DNA from: Fibrivirga algicola
Lineage (GTDB): Bacteria; Bacteroidota; Bacteroidia; Cytophagales; Spirosomataceae
Assembly (NCBI RefSeq): GCF_011742925.1
Contig: NZ_WAEL01000008.1
Location: 1 to 64,000 of the forward strand
DNA length: 64,000 bases
Reading direction: 5' to 3'
A program made the translations under genes and the position numbers. The notes beneath the pieces are model-generated. The model was not told where the DNA came from. It saw only the letters and a list, made by a program, of their open reading frames with translations, and ran no database searches. Of the stretch, positions 1-9,788 are shown in pieces (position 1 is the first letter of the stretch; each line of letters begins with the position of its first letter).

Positions 1-1524
1 ACCCACGGGCAGGGGGTACTGGGCCACGATGCGGTAGCTGTAGGAGACGCCCCGCCGCAGGGCGGTGGTATCGGTGAAGGTCGAGCTTGTCAGGGGCACC
101 TGCCCGATGCGGGTGTAGCCGGGCAGGATGCCGGTAAAGCAAGGGGGCACTGGCCGGTTGTCGCAGCCTTCTTTGCGGTAGATGAGCATCTGGGCGGCCG
201 GCTGGTCGGCCCCGCCCGCCGGGCTACACGAATAGGGCGTCCAGGCAAGCTGAATAGCTCGCCCAGAGGTGTTACCTACTGTAGCGCCACGGGCTGTCAG
301 GTTCTGTGGCCGGGGTCCGATAATCTGTATATTGAAGGGAGCAAAAGACGCCAGCGACGGAGCCCGGTTGGTAGGCTGGTCGGTCGCTTTAATAGTGATC
401 TGGTAAGGCTCGTCCCGAATCTGCGTACAGTTGGTCTGCCAGGAGAATACGCTGGTAGCGGGCGTTGGCTGGCTGGTGCCATTGGGTGTCAGCGTGGCAT
501 AGGCCGGACTGATGATCGGCGGGCTGTAGAGTACATTATCGGGGGATCGGTTGAAGGGGCCACCGAAGCCCACGACGACCACCCGATTGCCATCGGGATC
601 GGTCACCCGGATGTTCTGGGTGATCAACGTACCTGCCTCAGCGCAGATGTCGGCAATGGGATCGATCAGCGGTCGTCGGTTGTTGGCGTCCAGCACGATG
701 ACCTGTACATCGCGGGTGATTTCCCCGATCAACACCCCATTTCGCCACTCTTCGATAATGAACGCGTAGTTGTATTGGCCTGCTTCAACGGGTGCATCCC
801 AGCAGACATCACCCGTTCGGGAATTGACCGTGAACGTGGCCGGACTGGCACCAGCTTCAGTGCGGCCCGGTGCCTGAATTTGGTTAGGCAACTGATACTG
901 AGGTACAGCAAATGACCGACATGGAGACCCATCAGCCGAGTACTGTGGAATGGCAATCCGATAGGCCAAGCTGTCACCATCCGGGTCATAGGCGGCCGGG
1001 TTATGGCAGTATTTCTGACCAATCCGAGCCGTATCAACAGGGGGGTTTAGCAGAATGGGGTTGCTGTTGAAGCCTAGTGCCGAGTTGGCCGATATGGTCG
1101 TGGTAACGAAGAAACTCACGTTTTGCGAAGCACCATTCTGGATGTTGCGCGTTCCGTCGTTCCGGTTCACGACCCGGGCTGAAATCGAGTAAACCCCCGG
1201 TCCCGGATAGGTGTAGATAACCCGATAGATGTTGATCGATGTACCCCGGTTCAGGGGACGGATCGGCAGCAAGCGGGGCACGTCGCGGAAAGGCGTCCCG
1301 TCGCCAAAACAAAACTGAACTTGTTCGGCAGCAGCGGCGGCGCCAGAGCCACCAATGATGTCGTAGTATGCAGTAAGGGTGATCTCATAACGCAGTCCGT
1401 CACCCGGCAAACGTCGGGTGGTAATCTCACCAGCCCGAACGTGGGTTGCCTGCGCCGCATTGGGCAATAGCAGGCCAATACCCAGCAGCAGGGCCAGCAG
1501 CCAGCCAGTATAACTCGCTCTCAT
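1..1524 (-). CDS. Secreted surface protein of the gliding-motility/adhesin type, N-terminal part (cut by window edge)
   Basis: An open frame runs from ATG at 1524 to the left edge without a stop (508 codons visible). It begins with a clear signal peptide (MRASYTGWLL, then a Leu-rich core ending NAAQA). The mature start ATHVRAGEIT resembles the opening of Bacteroidota surface proteins that end in gliding-motility or type IX sorting domains. The rest is beta-rich, with PKD/cadherin-like phrases (YPGPGVYSISARV; DPDGDSLAYRI) and a fibronectin-III-like stretch near the edge (RKEG to YRIVAQYP). The C-terminus lies outside the window, so the sorting domain cannot be checked. Export is well supported. 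The role in adhesion or gliding is inferred from family resemblance. Confidence 0.75.
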   Translation of the reverse strand, partial: MRASYTGWLLALLLGIGLLLPNAAQATHVRAGEITTRRLPGDGLRYEITLTAYYDIIGGSGAAAAAEQVQFCFGDGTPFRDVPRLLPIRPLNRGTSINIYRVIYTYPGPGVYSISARVVNRNDGTRNIQNGASQNVSFFVTTTISANSALGFNSNPILLNPPVDTARIGQKYCHNPAAYDPDGDSLAYRIAIPQYSADGSPCRSFAVPQYQLPNQIQAPGRTEAGASPATFTVNSRTGDVCWDAPVEAGQYNYAFIIEEWRNGVLIGEITRDVQVIVLDANNRRPLIDPIADICAEAGTLITQNIRVTDPDGNRVVVVGFGGPFNRSPDNVLYSPPIISPAYATLTPNGTSQPTPATSVFSWQTNCTQIRDEPYQITIKATDQPTNRAPSLASFAPFNIQIIGPRPQNLTARGATVGNTSGRAIQLAWTPYSCSPAGGADQPAAQMLIYRKEGCDNRPVPPCFTGILPGYTRIGQVPLTSSTFTDTTALRRGVSYSYRIVAQYPLPVG

Positions 1525-1715
1525 ATAGTGTATGGGTAGTCGTTTTAAGATAAACGATTTTGGCTGTTAAAAAGATATGACCAGATTCTCAGTTTACTGC
1601 CTACAGTTTGGTAGCCTCTGCTCTTCGTTGTCTGTGCGCTGGTGCGCTGTCGGGGCACGAATTTGGGTAAATTATCAGCACGACAACCCACAGACAACGG
1701 AAGACAGAAGACTCC

Positions 1716-3281
1716 TCACAGTGGGATATTGCCGTGCTTTTTCCGGGGTAACGTTGCCACCTTGTTTTCCAGCATCTGAAACGCCCGAATCAGCTTTTGG
1801 CGGGTTTCTTCGGGGTAGATCACCTCGTCGATGTAGCCCCGATGCGCCGCACGATACGGGTTGGCAAACTTCTCGGTATACTCCTGCACCTTTTCCTGCA
1901 AGCGCGCCTGCGGGTCTTCGGCTTCGGCAATTTCTCGTTTAAAAATAATCTCGGCAGCCCCGCTCGCCCCCATCACTGCAATTTCGGCAGTTGGCCAGGC
2001 GTAGTTCAGATCGGCGCCGATATGTTTCGAGTTCATCACGTCATAGGCTCCTCCGTAGGCCTTACGCGTAATCACGGTTACCCGTGGCACGGTGGCTTCG
2101 CAGAAGGCATACAATAGCTTGGCCCCGTTGGTGATAATGCCGTTCCACTCCTGATCGGTACCCGGCAAGAAACCAGGTACGTCTTCCAGCACCAGCAACG
2201 GTACGTTGAAGCAATCGCAGAAACGCACGAAGCGGGCCGCTTTGGTACTTGCCTGAATGTCGAGCACCCCCGCCAGTACAGCTGGCTGATTGCCAACCAC
2301 GCCAATGCTTCGCCCGCCGATCCGGGCGAACCCCACCACGATGTTTTCAGCAAAGTTCTTGTGCACCTCCAGAAAAGAATCTGCATCCACGATAGCATCG
2401 ATTACCTCGCGCATATCATAGGGCTGGTTCGGATTGTCGGGAATGACCGTATTTAGGGCAGGGCGGCTCTCAGCATCCGGCCCGCTCGACTCGTAAGCCA
2501 GCATGGGCGGCTGGTCTTCGCAGTTCTGCGGAATGTAACTAAGCACCTGCTTGATGTGCTGAATGCAGGCCAGTTCGTTGGCACAGGCAAAATGCGTCAC
2601 CCCCGATTTAGTGCTGTGGGTACTGGCACCGCCCAATTCTTCGGCAGTAACCTCTTCGTGCGTCACGGTCTTCACCACGTTGGGGCCGGTCACAAACATG
2701 TAGCTTGTGTTTTCGACCATGAAGATGAAATCAGTAATGGCCGGACTATACACCGCCCCACCCGCGCAGGGACCCATTACGGCCGACAACTGTGGAATGA
2801 CGCCCGACGCCCGCGTGTTGCGATAAAAGATATCGGCGTAACCGGCCAGCGATAATACGCCTTCCTGAATGCGGGCACCACCCGAGTCATTCAGACCAAT
2901 CACCGGCGCTCCGTTTTGCATGGCCAGGTCCATCAGCTTGCAAATTTTTTCGGCATGGGTCTCCGACAGAGCACCGCCAAATACCGTGAAGTCCTGCGCA
3001 AACACGTACACCAGCCGTCCGTTTACTGTGCCGTAACCCGTTACTACACCATCGCCGAGGTAATATTCTTTGTCGAGGCCAAAATCTTTGGTCCGATGCA
3101 TCACAAACTTGCCGATCTCTTCAAAGGAGCCTTCATCAACGAGGAGAGCAATCCGTTCGCGGGCGGTTAATTTGCCTTTTGCATGTTGCGCGTCAATGCG
3201 CTTTTGGCCGCCACCCAACAGGGCTTCAGCGTTTTTCCGGTCGAGGGTGTCCGTTTTTTTGGGCTTAGTCAATGAATCCAT
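1716..3281 (-). CDS. Acyl-CoA carboxylase carboxyltransferase (beta) subunit, propionyl-CoA carboxylase type
   Basis: The 521-residue protein has the full length and order of a biotin-dependent carboxyltransferase beta subunit, which moves CO2 from carboxybiotin to an acyl-CoA, most often propionyl-CoA. The N-terminal crotonase-like half contains GGARIQEGV and [12 protein letters not shown], glycine-rich loops that form oxyanion holes. The C-terminal half contains [12 protein letters not shown] and [11 protein letters not shown], typical of PccB/MmdA proteins. No biotin carboxylase or biotin carrier gene lies beside it, so the partner subunit must be elsewhere. It could also be the alpha subunit of methylmalonyl-CoA decarboxylase, which is homologous. 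The cytoplasmic enzyme is well supported; the exact acyl-CoA is not. Confidence 0.9.
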   Translation of the reverse strand: MDSLTKPKKTDTLDRKNAEALLGGGQKRIDAQHAKGKLTARERIALLVDEGSFEEIGKFVMHRTKDFGLDKEYYLGDGVVTGYGTVNGRLVYVFAQDFTVFGGALSETHAEKICKLMDLAMQNGAPVIGLNDSGGARIQEGVLSLAGYADIFYRNTRASGVIPQLSAVMGPCAGGAVYSPAITDFIFMVENTSYMFVTGPNVVKTVTHEEVTAEELGGASTHSTKSGVTHFACANELACIQHIKQVLSYIPQNCEDQPPMLAYESSGPDAESRPALNTVIPDNPNQPYDMREVIDAIVDADSFLEVHKNFAENIVVGFARIGGRSIGVVGNQPAVLAGVLDIQASTKAARFVRFCDCFNVPLLVLEDVPGFLPGTDQEWNGIITNGAKLLYAFCEATVPRVTVITRKAYGGAYDVMNSKHIGADLNYAWPTAEIAVMGASGAAEIIFKREIAEAEDPQARLQEKVQEYTEKFANPYRAAHRGYIDEVIYPEETRQKLIRAFQMLENKVATLPRKKHGNIPL

Positions 3282-3516
3282 GTACTCGGCTTAGGTGAAC
3301 TATGTGATATGAGCAAAAGTAGATCAGAAGAAGAACAAAAAATAGAGCGTTCCGGCCTGATTACCCCGATGGGAACGTACCTGACGTGGCCTTTTCCGGG
3401 CCCTCTGAGAAGGTTATAGCGCTATTTTTCGGTCTTGGTCAGGTAAGGCCATCACGTTTACGTCTTTCTTATTAGTACAACAGTAGATTGTTAATCGACC
3501 TTAACAACGCTCATTC

Positions 3517-4995
3517 ATGAGTCAGACTAACCAACCCACCGACCCTACTCGGCGGAAATTCCTTCAAACCGGCGCGTTGGCGGCTGGTTCGTTCTTCATC
3601 GTACCCCGCCACGTGTTGGGGAAAGGGTTCATTGCACCCTCCGATAAACTAAATATTGCCAGCGTAGGCTTCGGGGGAAAAGGAGCCAGCGACCTGAACA
3701 ACTCGTATAACAACGGTGCCAACAATGTAGTGGCCCTCTGCGATGTAGACTGGGGTCTGCAACGGGTGAAAGAGAATTTCACCAAATTCCCAAACGCCAA
3801 ACGGTACAAGGATTTCCGCGAAATGCTTGATAAGGAAGGCAAAACCATCGACGCCGTAACGGTATCGACCGCCGACCATACGCATGCTGTGGTAGCAATG
3901 GCCGCTATGCAGCGCGGGAAGCACGTATACGTACAGAAGCCCCTGACACACAACATCCACGAAGCCCGGATGCTCACCGAGGCGGCCCGTAAATACAAGG
4001 TGGTTACGCAAATGGGTAACCAGGGATCGTCGAACCCGCAACAGAAGGAAATGGTCGACTGGTTTGATAAAGGACTGATCGGCAACGTTCACACGGTTCA
4101 CCTCTGGACCAACCGCCCCGTATGGCCACAAGGTATTCCGGTACCACAGGCAGCCTCTGAAACACCCGTCGACCTCGACTGGGATCTCTGGCTCGGACCT
4201 GCACAGAAAGTGGGGTACACACCTGCGTACCATCCCTTCAAGTGGCGCGGCTGGTGGAACTTCGGGGCCGGTGCGCTGGGCGATATCGGTTGCCACATCA
4301 TGGACGTACCGTTCCGGGTGCTGGGTCTGGGCTACCCCACACAGGTAGAGTCCAGCATCAGTTCGGTGTTCCTGAAAGACTGGACTCCCGAATATAATCC
4401 GGAAGGATGTCCTCCCTCCTCGCATGTCGAATTGCAGTTCCCGCAATCGAGCAAGAACAAATCGGCCGTAAAAATGATCTGGATGGATGGCGGATTGCGT
4501 CCGTTCCGGCCAGAGATGCTGCCTGCGGGCGAGCCTTTCCCCGAGAACGGCGAAAACGGCGTGTTTCTGATCGGCGACAAAGGCATGATTGCCTGCGGTA
4601 TGTACGGCGACAACCCGAAGTTATACACCAAGAGCGGCGACAGACGCGAAGCAGCTCCTAAGCCTAAAGCGGGGACTGCCGGCACCGTATCGCTCCCGGA
4701 AAACGGGCACCAGGCGTTCTGGACAGAGGCGTGTAAGGCAGGTTTCAACAGCAAGGAGCACAAAGCGCTTACCTCATCGTTTGATTTTGCCGGTCCGCTG
4801 ACCGAGTCGGTATTGATGGGTAACCTGGCTATCCGCAGCTACACGCTGCGCGAGTCTAAAGCCGACGGCAAAGGTTTCAACTACCCTGGCCGCAAGCAAC
4901 TGAGCTGGGACGGTAAAAACATGAAGATCACCAACTTCGACGAAGCTAACCAGTTTGTTTCCCGCAACTACCGCGACGGCTGGAAGCTAGTCTAG
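3517..4995 (+). CDS. Tat-exported Gfo/Idh/MocA family oxidoreductase
   Basis: The 492-residue protein begins with a twin-arginine signal (TRRKFLQTGALAAGSFF), pointing to folded export to the periplasm. After it comes a Rossmann NAD(P)-binding region (LNIASVGFGGKG, then VALCDVD) and the Gfo/Idh/MocA signature around HVYVQKPLTHNIHEARMLTEAA, where Lys of the QKP/EKP motif is the usual catalytic residue. The C-terminal half matches the Bacteroidota subgroup of putative sugar dehydrogenases. It is a paralogue of the protein at 27760-29184, sharing the phrase IVPRHVLG before the Rossmann fold. The substrate is unknown. It stands alone and is followed by a strong hairpin terminator. Confidence 0.9.
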   Translation: MSQTNQPTDPTRRKFLQTGALAAGSFFIVPRHVLGKGFIAPSDKLNIASVGFGGKGASDLNNSYNNGANNVVALCDVDWGLQRVKENFTKFPNAKRYKDFREMLDKEGKTIDAVTVSTADHTHAVVAMAAMQRGKHVYVQKPLTHNIHEARMLTEAARKYKVVTQMGNQGSSNPQQKEMVDWFDKGLIGNVHTVHLWTNRPVWPQGIPVPQAASETPVDLDWDLWLGPAQKVGYTPAYHPFKWRGWWNFGAGALGDIGCHIMDVPFRVLGLGYPTQVESSISSVFLKDWTPEYNPEGCPPSSHVELQFPQSSKNKSAVKMIWMDGGLRPFRPEMLPAGEPFPENGENGVFLIGDKGMIACGMYGDNPKLYTKSGDRREAAPKPKAGTAGTVSLPENGHQAFWTEACKAGFNSKEHKALTSSFDFAGPLTESVLMGNLAIRSYTLRESKADGKGFNYPGRKQLSWDGKNMKITNFDEANQFVSRNYRDGWKLV

Positions 4996-5013
4996 GTACG
5001 TTAGGTTTGAGAC

Positions 5014-5050
5014 GAAAGCCCCCTTTGGCCAATTGCCAAAGGGGGCTTTC
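5014..5050 (+). terminator. Perfect 16-bp hairpin terminator
   Basis: A perfect inverted repeat (GAAAGCCCCCTTTGGC, loop CAATT, then the exact complement) starts 18 bases after the stop of the Gfo/Idh gene. The stem is GC-rich. Only a weak T stretch follows (ATTGTTTAG), so termination strength is inferred from the stem. Confidence 0.75.
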
Positions 5051-5207
5051 ATTGTTTAGTCTTCCAGTTGCCAATTCACCTGAATCTGGGAACCGCTTTG
5101 GTAGATTGCTCAGCGCGGAGCCTAACAAACGCGACGCACTAAACTGGTACCGACCCAACCTATTCACCCCATATTGGGTCCATCCAGTATACTCATGATG
5201 CATTCCG

Positions 5208-6263
5208 ATGGAAAAATTAGTCCGTATCAACCTCTTGGTCCTTTTGGTGCTGTTGAATCTGCTTTATTCCGAATCGGCAGTAGCGCAGGCACCACGCAAC
5301 CGATTCACGCTGGTCGGCACCATTAATCGGCCGAACGGAATGATTCAACTCCTTCCGCTTGGGGGTAAAGAGAATCATCCGGTTACGACAGCTACGTACC
5401 AGACAACGATTGTCGACGGTCGCTTTACATTTACTGGCGAGGCACCCTACCCGTTGGCATTCATGATTGCCAACTTCCCGGAATATGTATCAAATCCGTT
5501 TATCATCGAAGCAGGTACGCAATCGATTCAATGCAATGCTGATTCTATTCGGGAAGTGCCCTGTATTACTAATCGGAGTATGCAGGAAGTAAACGCTGCG
5601 CCAGTCAACTTTTTTGTCCGGCTGGTAGTAGGTACTCAACAGAAACAGAACCTACTGGCCTTTGCGAAGCAGCATCCCGATTCGTACGTTGGCCTGTGGG
5701 CAACAGTGCAATTGCTTGGTTTCGGCTACCACCCCCTCCTGGATTCGACGTACCTGGCCTTTAACTCTGCGCTCAAAAAGACGTTTACCGGTGCGCGACT
5801 CGGCACCATGCTTGCTTCAGCCCGTATAGCGGCTATCGGTAATCTATTCCCCACGGTCTCGCTCCGCACGATTGATGGTCAACCCGCTCAGCTAACGAAT
5901 CCCCAACAGGCACGCTACACGCTGGTCGATTTTTGGTTCAGCCGCTGTGGTGCCTGCATCGACCAGTTTCCAGCCCTTAAATCGCTGTTCAGCCAGTACC
6001 CCCGCACTGATTTCAACATCGTTCAGGTTTCGATTGATAAACAGGCGGAAATAGCCCTTTGGAAAAAGACGATTCAGAAACACGAACTTCCCTGGTCGCA
6101 ATACCTCGACGAATCCGGCCAATTCGCATCCGGCGTTTTAGCCATCGACGCCTACCCCAGCAACTTTCTGCTCGACCAGCAGGGACGAATCGTCCGCCGG
6201 GACGTTCGAATGGAGGAATTGACAAAATTTCTAGTCGACAACGTACCCGGACCCCTGAAGTGA
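5208..6263 (+). CDS. Periplasmic TlpA-like thioredoxin-fold protein with N-terminal DUF4369-like domain
   Basis: The 351-residue protein has a signal peptide (hydrophobic core LLVLLVLLNLLYS, then AVAQA). Its N-terminal half looks like the beta-rich DUF4369 domain common in Bacteroidota (FTLVGTINRPNGMIQL and VDGRFTFTGE). The C-terminal half is a thioredoxin fold with the redox motif CGAC at residues 247-250 (DFWFSRCGAC) and a cis-proline segment near AIDAYPSNFLLD. Such proteins act as periplasmic disulfide reductases, for example in cytochrome maturation or protein repair; the partner is not known here. It converges on another TlpA-like gene, with only 10 bases between the stops. Confidence 0.88.
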   Translation: MEKLVRINLLVLLVLLNLLYSESAVAQAPRNRFTLVGTINRPNGMIQLLPLGGKENHPVTTATYQTTIVDGRFTFTGEAPYPLAFMIANFPEYVSNPFIIEAGTQSIQCNADSIREVPCITNRSMQEVNAAPVNFFVRLVVGTQQKQNLLAFAKQHPDSYVGLWATVQLLGFGYHPLLDSTYLAFNSALKKTFTGARLGTMLASARIAAIGNLFPTVSLRTIDGQPAQLTNPQQARYTLVDFWFSRCGACIDQFPALKSLFSQYPRTDFNIVQVSIDKQAEIALWKKTIQKHELPWSQYLDESGQFASGVLAIDAYPSNFLLDQQGRIVRRDVRMEELTKFLVDNVPGPLK

Positions 6264-6273
6264 TGACCGACTG

Positions 6274-7593
6274 CTAGTTTGGCCTGGTTAGTTCGCGTAG
6301 TTTTTTTTGCAGTTCATCCCCGTGCAGGTTTCGGGCAATGATAATTCCTTTCTTATCAAGCAGTATAGACGTAGGGAACGAGTTTACCTGATACCGATCG
6401 GCCAGTTTATTCGTATCGTCCGACACAATTTGAGGCCAGGTCAGGTGCCGGGCACGCGCAAACTGACGTACCTGAGCGGGTGTATTTTTGCAGGCAATGC
6501 CCAGAAACGCCACCTGCTTTTTGTCGACCGACTCATACACTGTTTTTAAACCAGGCAGCTGTTCTACGCAGCCCCTGCACCAGGTTCCCCAGAAGTCAAT
6601 GTACACGTATTTTCCGCGCAGATTGTCAAGCGAAATGAGCTGCCCCGTGCTGACCTCACGGCTGGCGAACGGTTTAAATGGCTGCCCAACCTGCAAGGAA
6701 TGTGAGGCTGTAACGGCGGCAGCATCGGTTGTTTCCAGCGTCAGCCAATTATGAAATGGGTCGACACCCCGGTTAACATACAGCACCCCGCCAATGGCTA
6801 TGACCTCACCCGGCTGCACTACTTGCTGCGGGTCTGCTTTCCCAGACGATCGTATTGATGAGGGGAGGCAGAGCTGGGTAGACTCAAAACTGGGACGGCC
6901 AGCGCCCGAGGTAATACATACATCGTAGGCCTTGTTGCCATGCCGTATCGTGGCCACGGCGTGCTGTGGCAAACCATACACGAAATCTCCCTTTAAGATA
7001 CCAACAACCAGCGGTACCCGTGACTCAACGACCTTCCCCTCCCGATATATCTCATATTGGATTAGCCGCGTATTGGCTAGTTTGTCAGGAATTGGCTCCA
7101 GGGGGATTGGTTCGGGATACACCGGTGTTTCATTGCTGAAATCCAGATCATTGTTTGTGTCCATCAGTACAGCCCATTTGCCCTGGCTTTCATCGAAGCC
7201 TTTAATGATGTAGACGAAGCACTTAATCGGTGTGGCCGACAGTTGCGTCGTATCGGGCGTCCATTTCCACTCTCTCTGCAAAAACTGGTAGTCGGCCAAC
7301 GCGACCTTCCCTGCCTTTACGTTCTGGTAAACTAGTTGATGGGCATCGAGCCACACCTTTGTCTGGGTCAACCGGCTCCAATTCGCGGGTTTACCCTTTA
7401 ATGGACAGGCTAATTTTCCCCAAATCGGCGTATCTGGCAGTTCAGGACTCAGGATGCCAAACGATGGATAAAAAGGTCCGAAGCCTTCTTTGATCGTGAT
7501 CGGTAATTGGATTGATTGTACGGTATCGGTCGACTCTTTCTGACAACCAACAAACAGACACAAGCTTAGGGCTAAAAAGAAGTAGCGTTTCAT
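6274..7593 (-). CDS. TlpA-family thiol-disulfide oxidoreductase lipoprotein
   Basis: The 439-residue protein starts at ATG 7593 (MKRYFFLALSL), which gives a proper lipobox (LFVGC). An upstream in-frame start at 7617 would add eight residues before this signal and is less likely. The first 270 residues form a large domain of unknown function; the last 140 are a thioredoxin fold with WCRGC in YIDFWGTWCRGCVEQL and a cis-Pro segment NSFPTSILLD. It is therefore a lipid-anchored periplasmic disulfide reductase. It is convergent with a second TlpA-like gene, but the two share little outside the thioredoxin fold. The large N-terminal domain may bind the substrate protein. Confidence 0.88.
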   Translation of the reverse strand: MKRYFFLALSLCLFVGCQKESTDTVQSIQLPITIKEGFGPFYPSFGILSPELPDTPIWGKLACPLKGKPANWSRLTQTKVWLDAHQLVYQNVKAGKVALADYQFLQREWKWTPDTTQLSATPIKCFVYIIKGFDESQGKWAVLMDTNNDLDFSNETPVYPEPIPLEPIPDKLANTRLIQYEIYREGKVVESRVPLVVGILKGDFVYGLPQHAVATIRHGNKAYDVCITSGAGRPSFESTQLCLPSSIRSSGKADPQQVVQPGEVIAIGGVLYVNRGVDPFHNWLTLETTDAAAVTASHSLQVGQPFKPFASREVSTGQLISLDNLRGKYVYIDFWGTWCRGCVEQLPGLKTVYESVDKKQVAFLGIACKNTPAQVRQFARARHLTWPQIVSDDTNKLADRYQVNSFPTSILLDKKGIIIARNLHGDELQKKLRELTRPN

Positions 7594-7772
7594 TGGCTGA
7601 GTAGCAGGTTCGTTCAAACTGGTTCCTGGTCAGTGCTTAAGTATACGTAAGGCCTCCTCTTCTTTTCCGATTGGAGAGATGTAAATTGGTGAATCATAAA
7701 CTAACCCGCTCATTTGCCGATTAAGCGGTGTACCTTGATCATACTCTTTACTGCCTGTCTTTTCACTAACAC

Positions 7773-8537
7773 ATGCGATATTTCCTACGTCAATCACTCC
7801 TGCTTGTTGCGTTACTCTCGACAGGCGCTTATGCCCAGCAGGTTTTTGCGCATAATGACTATGACAAGTCACAGCCCCTGTTGCGGGCTGTTGCCGCCAA
7901 AGCAGACTTCATCGAAGTAGACGTACACCTTCGCAACGGAAAACTGGTTGTGGCGCATGAAAAAGAACAGGCTGATACATCAACCCGCCTTCTCGAAGAC
8001 CTGTACATAAAGCCTATTGTGGCGCTTTTCAGCCAAAATCAAGGTCGTATTAGCGCAGATCGGCGGTATGCTCCTACGTTGGTCATCGATCTAAAAGACA
8101 AGCCCGAAGACATTCTTCCCTTACTCCAGCCCCTGATAGAAGCCAATCTCGTTGCCTTTAGCCAGTCAATATCGCAGCAGGCCATGCGGGTTGTGATTAG
8201 TGGCAATCGCCCCCGGCCCGAGCATTATCTCGATTACCCATCGTATTTGTTTTTCGACGGTCGACCCAGTGAACTATACGATGATGAAACCGCCAAACGT
8301 GTTGCCTTGATCTCCGATAATTTCCGATCCTACGCCCGCTGGGATGGCATCGGCGACGTACCTGACGAAGACAAAGCCAAGCTAAAGCGCATCATCAAGC
8401 GCGCGCATGAAGCCGGTTGCCCGATCCGTTTCTGGAATACGCCCGACACCCCCAACACCTGGAAAAAATTGCATAAACTTGGCGTCGACATCATCAATAC
8501 TGATAAAGTGGACGAGTGTGTTGCTGCTATGAAGTAG
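7773..8537 (+). CDS. Secreted glycerophosphodiester phosphodiesterase / PI-PLC-like protein
   Basis: The 254-residue protein has a signal peptide (LLLVALLSTGAYA) followed at once by FAHNDY, and shortly after by FIEVDVHLRNGKLVVAHE. The His, Glu, Asp and second His in these phrases match the metal and catalytic positions of the TIM-barrel glycerophosphodiesterase/PI-PLC superfamily. Near the C-terminus, RFWNTPDTPNTWKKL and GVDIINTDK fit the closing strands of the barrel. It probably cleaves a phosphodiester in the periplasm, but the substrate cannot be told. Its stop TAG abuts the stop of the convergent barrel gene (TAGCTA). Confidence 0.8.
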   Translation: MRYFLRQSLLLVALLSTGAYAQQVFAHNDYDKSQPLLRAVAAKADFIEVDVHLRNGKLVVAHEKEQADTSTRLLEDLYIKPIVALFSQNQGRISADRRYAPTLVIDLKDKPEDILPLLQPLIEANLVAFSQSISQQAMRVVISGNRPRPEHYLDYPSYLFFDGRPSELYDDETAKRVALISDNFRSYARWDGIGDVPDEDKAKLKRIIKRAHEAGCPIRFWNTPDTPNTWKKLHKLGVDIINTDKVDECVAAMK

Positions 8538-9698
8538 CTACAGCGAGTAGGCCACCGAAATGTTCGACAGCGTTGTTGCTGTAGCGTTGATCGTGTAGTT
8601 TGAGTAGACCTCGCTACCGCCCGCACTGGGATACCAGGTATAGCGCCCGTCCAGTGACCCCAACGTTGTCTGGATGATAAACCGCTCACTCGCCATGTAA
8701 GCTAGGCCTGCGCTAATGCCTGCACCAACATAGCGAGTGCCAACAACCGTGTTAGTTTCCGATTTAATGATCCCGTATTCGCCCCTGCCCTCTACAAACG
8801 GCCGCAAACGGCTTGCCCCCCTATAGGAGCGAACGAAAGGGACCGCTGCCAGTGAGTAGTTCACTGCACCAGGCGCATCAGCATCGCCCAACCGATTCGC
8901 CGAATAGTTGATAGCCACACCAGCGATTAAATTGTCTTTGACAAAATTCCCAGCAGATACGCCAGTGGTAGCCGATGATTGTACGCTCGATATTCGTTCG
9001 TCGTTGACCTGACTCGTGCTAGTTCCGGTTACGTTGGCAGATACTCCAAGCAACCACCGCCCTTTACGGGTTTGGGGCGCCTCAAAATCTGGCAGAACAG
9101 GGATAGATGTGCTTTTGTTTCCAGCCAAAATGGCCACGCCAAAATTAGCGTTATACAGCCCGGTCGGAAACTCATTGCTTATACCCATCTCTATAGCGAT
9201 CCGGTTTGTAAGCGTATAGAGTGCTCCTAGCTGTCCTGTTGCATTTAGTTGCCAGTTTGATGAAGCACCAGACGATTCCCTGATGCTGGTGCCAAACGTA
9301 ACGTTGTTGGTGTAATTACTCTTAAACTGGTAGCTTCCCAAACCACCACCAGCATACACATATAACCTATCCAGGATGGGCCAATAGCGACGCAGGAAAA
9401 TGCCTGCCGATACACTGTTAGCTGTTGATTTCAGAGACGTACTAGAGTTTGAGTTATCGTAAGTCGTCTGACCATAACTAAACCCTAACGTACCACCCAG
9501 TAGCCAATTATCACGGACAAACCGGCCACGATTTATAAGAAATCCTGCTGAGTAGCTGACTCGCTTGTCTGAGTCGAGATGCCCCCTGTCAAACGATAGG
9601 TTTACATTTCCCGACGTGATCGATTGGCCTTTCTGCGTTTGCGCAACTGATGGACGACCCAGCAAGCCAACAAAAATGAGTACAAAAAGCCTTTTCAT
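8538..9698 (-). CDS. Outer-membrane beta-barrel protein with two internal repeats
   Basis: The 386-residue protein has a signal peptide (MKRLFVLIFVGLLGRPSVAQ) and alternating hydrophobic strands ending in an aromatic-rich strand. It seems to hold two copies of a roughly 180-residue small-barrel module. Copy one has NRGRFVRDNWLLGG and LYVYAGGGLGSY. Copy two, after KGRWLLGVSANV, has SAGNFVKDNLIAGV and RPFVEGRGEYG. It is a neighbour and likely paralogue of the protein at 9789-10997, which shows the same architecture. Function unknown; a porin-like or structural role is only a guess. Confidence 0.8.
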   Translation of the reverse strand: MKRLFVLIFVGLLGRPSVAQTQKGQSITSGNVNLSFDRGHLDSDKRVSYSAGFLINRGRFVRDNWLLGGTLGFSYGQTTYDNSNSSTSLKSTANSVSAGIFLRRYWPILDRLYVYAGGGLGSYQFKSNYTNNVTFGTSIRESSGASSNWQLNATGQLGALYTLTNRIAIEMGISNEFPTGLYNANFGVAILAGNKSTSIPVLPDFEAPQTRKGRWLLGVSANVTGTSTSQVNDERISSVQSSATTGVSAGNFVKDNLIAGVAINYSANRLGDADAPGAVNYSLAAVPFVRSYRGASRLRPFVEGRGEYGIIKSETNTVVGTRYVGAGISAGLAYMASERFIIQTTLGSLDGRYTWYPSAGGSEVYSNYTINATATTLSNISVAYSL

Positions 9699-9788
9699 AG
9701 AGAGTACGTTTAGGTATCATTTGGTGTTACCAAACATACTTACTCTCAAACCAATTCGCGGATTTGTATGAGTTATTTCTTCTTAAAA

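Noticed and set aside
1577-1942. Plus-strand frame across the end of the carboxyltransferase gene
   Set aside because: It mostly lies opposite a well supported gene and has no protein-family signal.
3491-3505. TTAA pair before the Gfo/Idh gene (GTTAAT then CTTAAC)
   Set aside because: Spacing is 10 bp rather than 11, with only two copies and no -7 box, so I did not include it in the proposed regulon.
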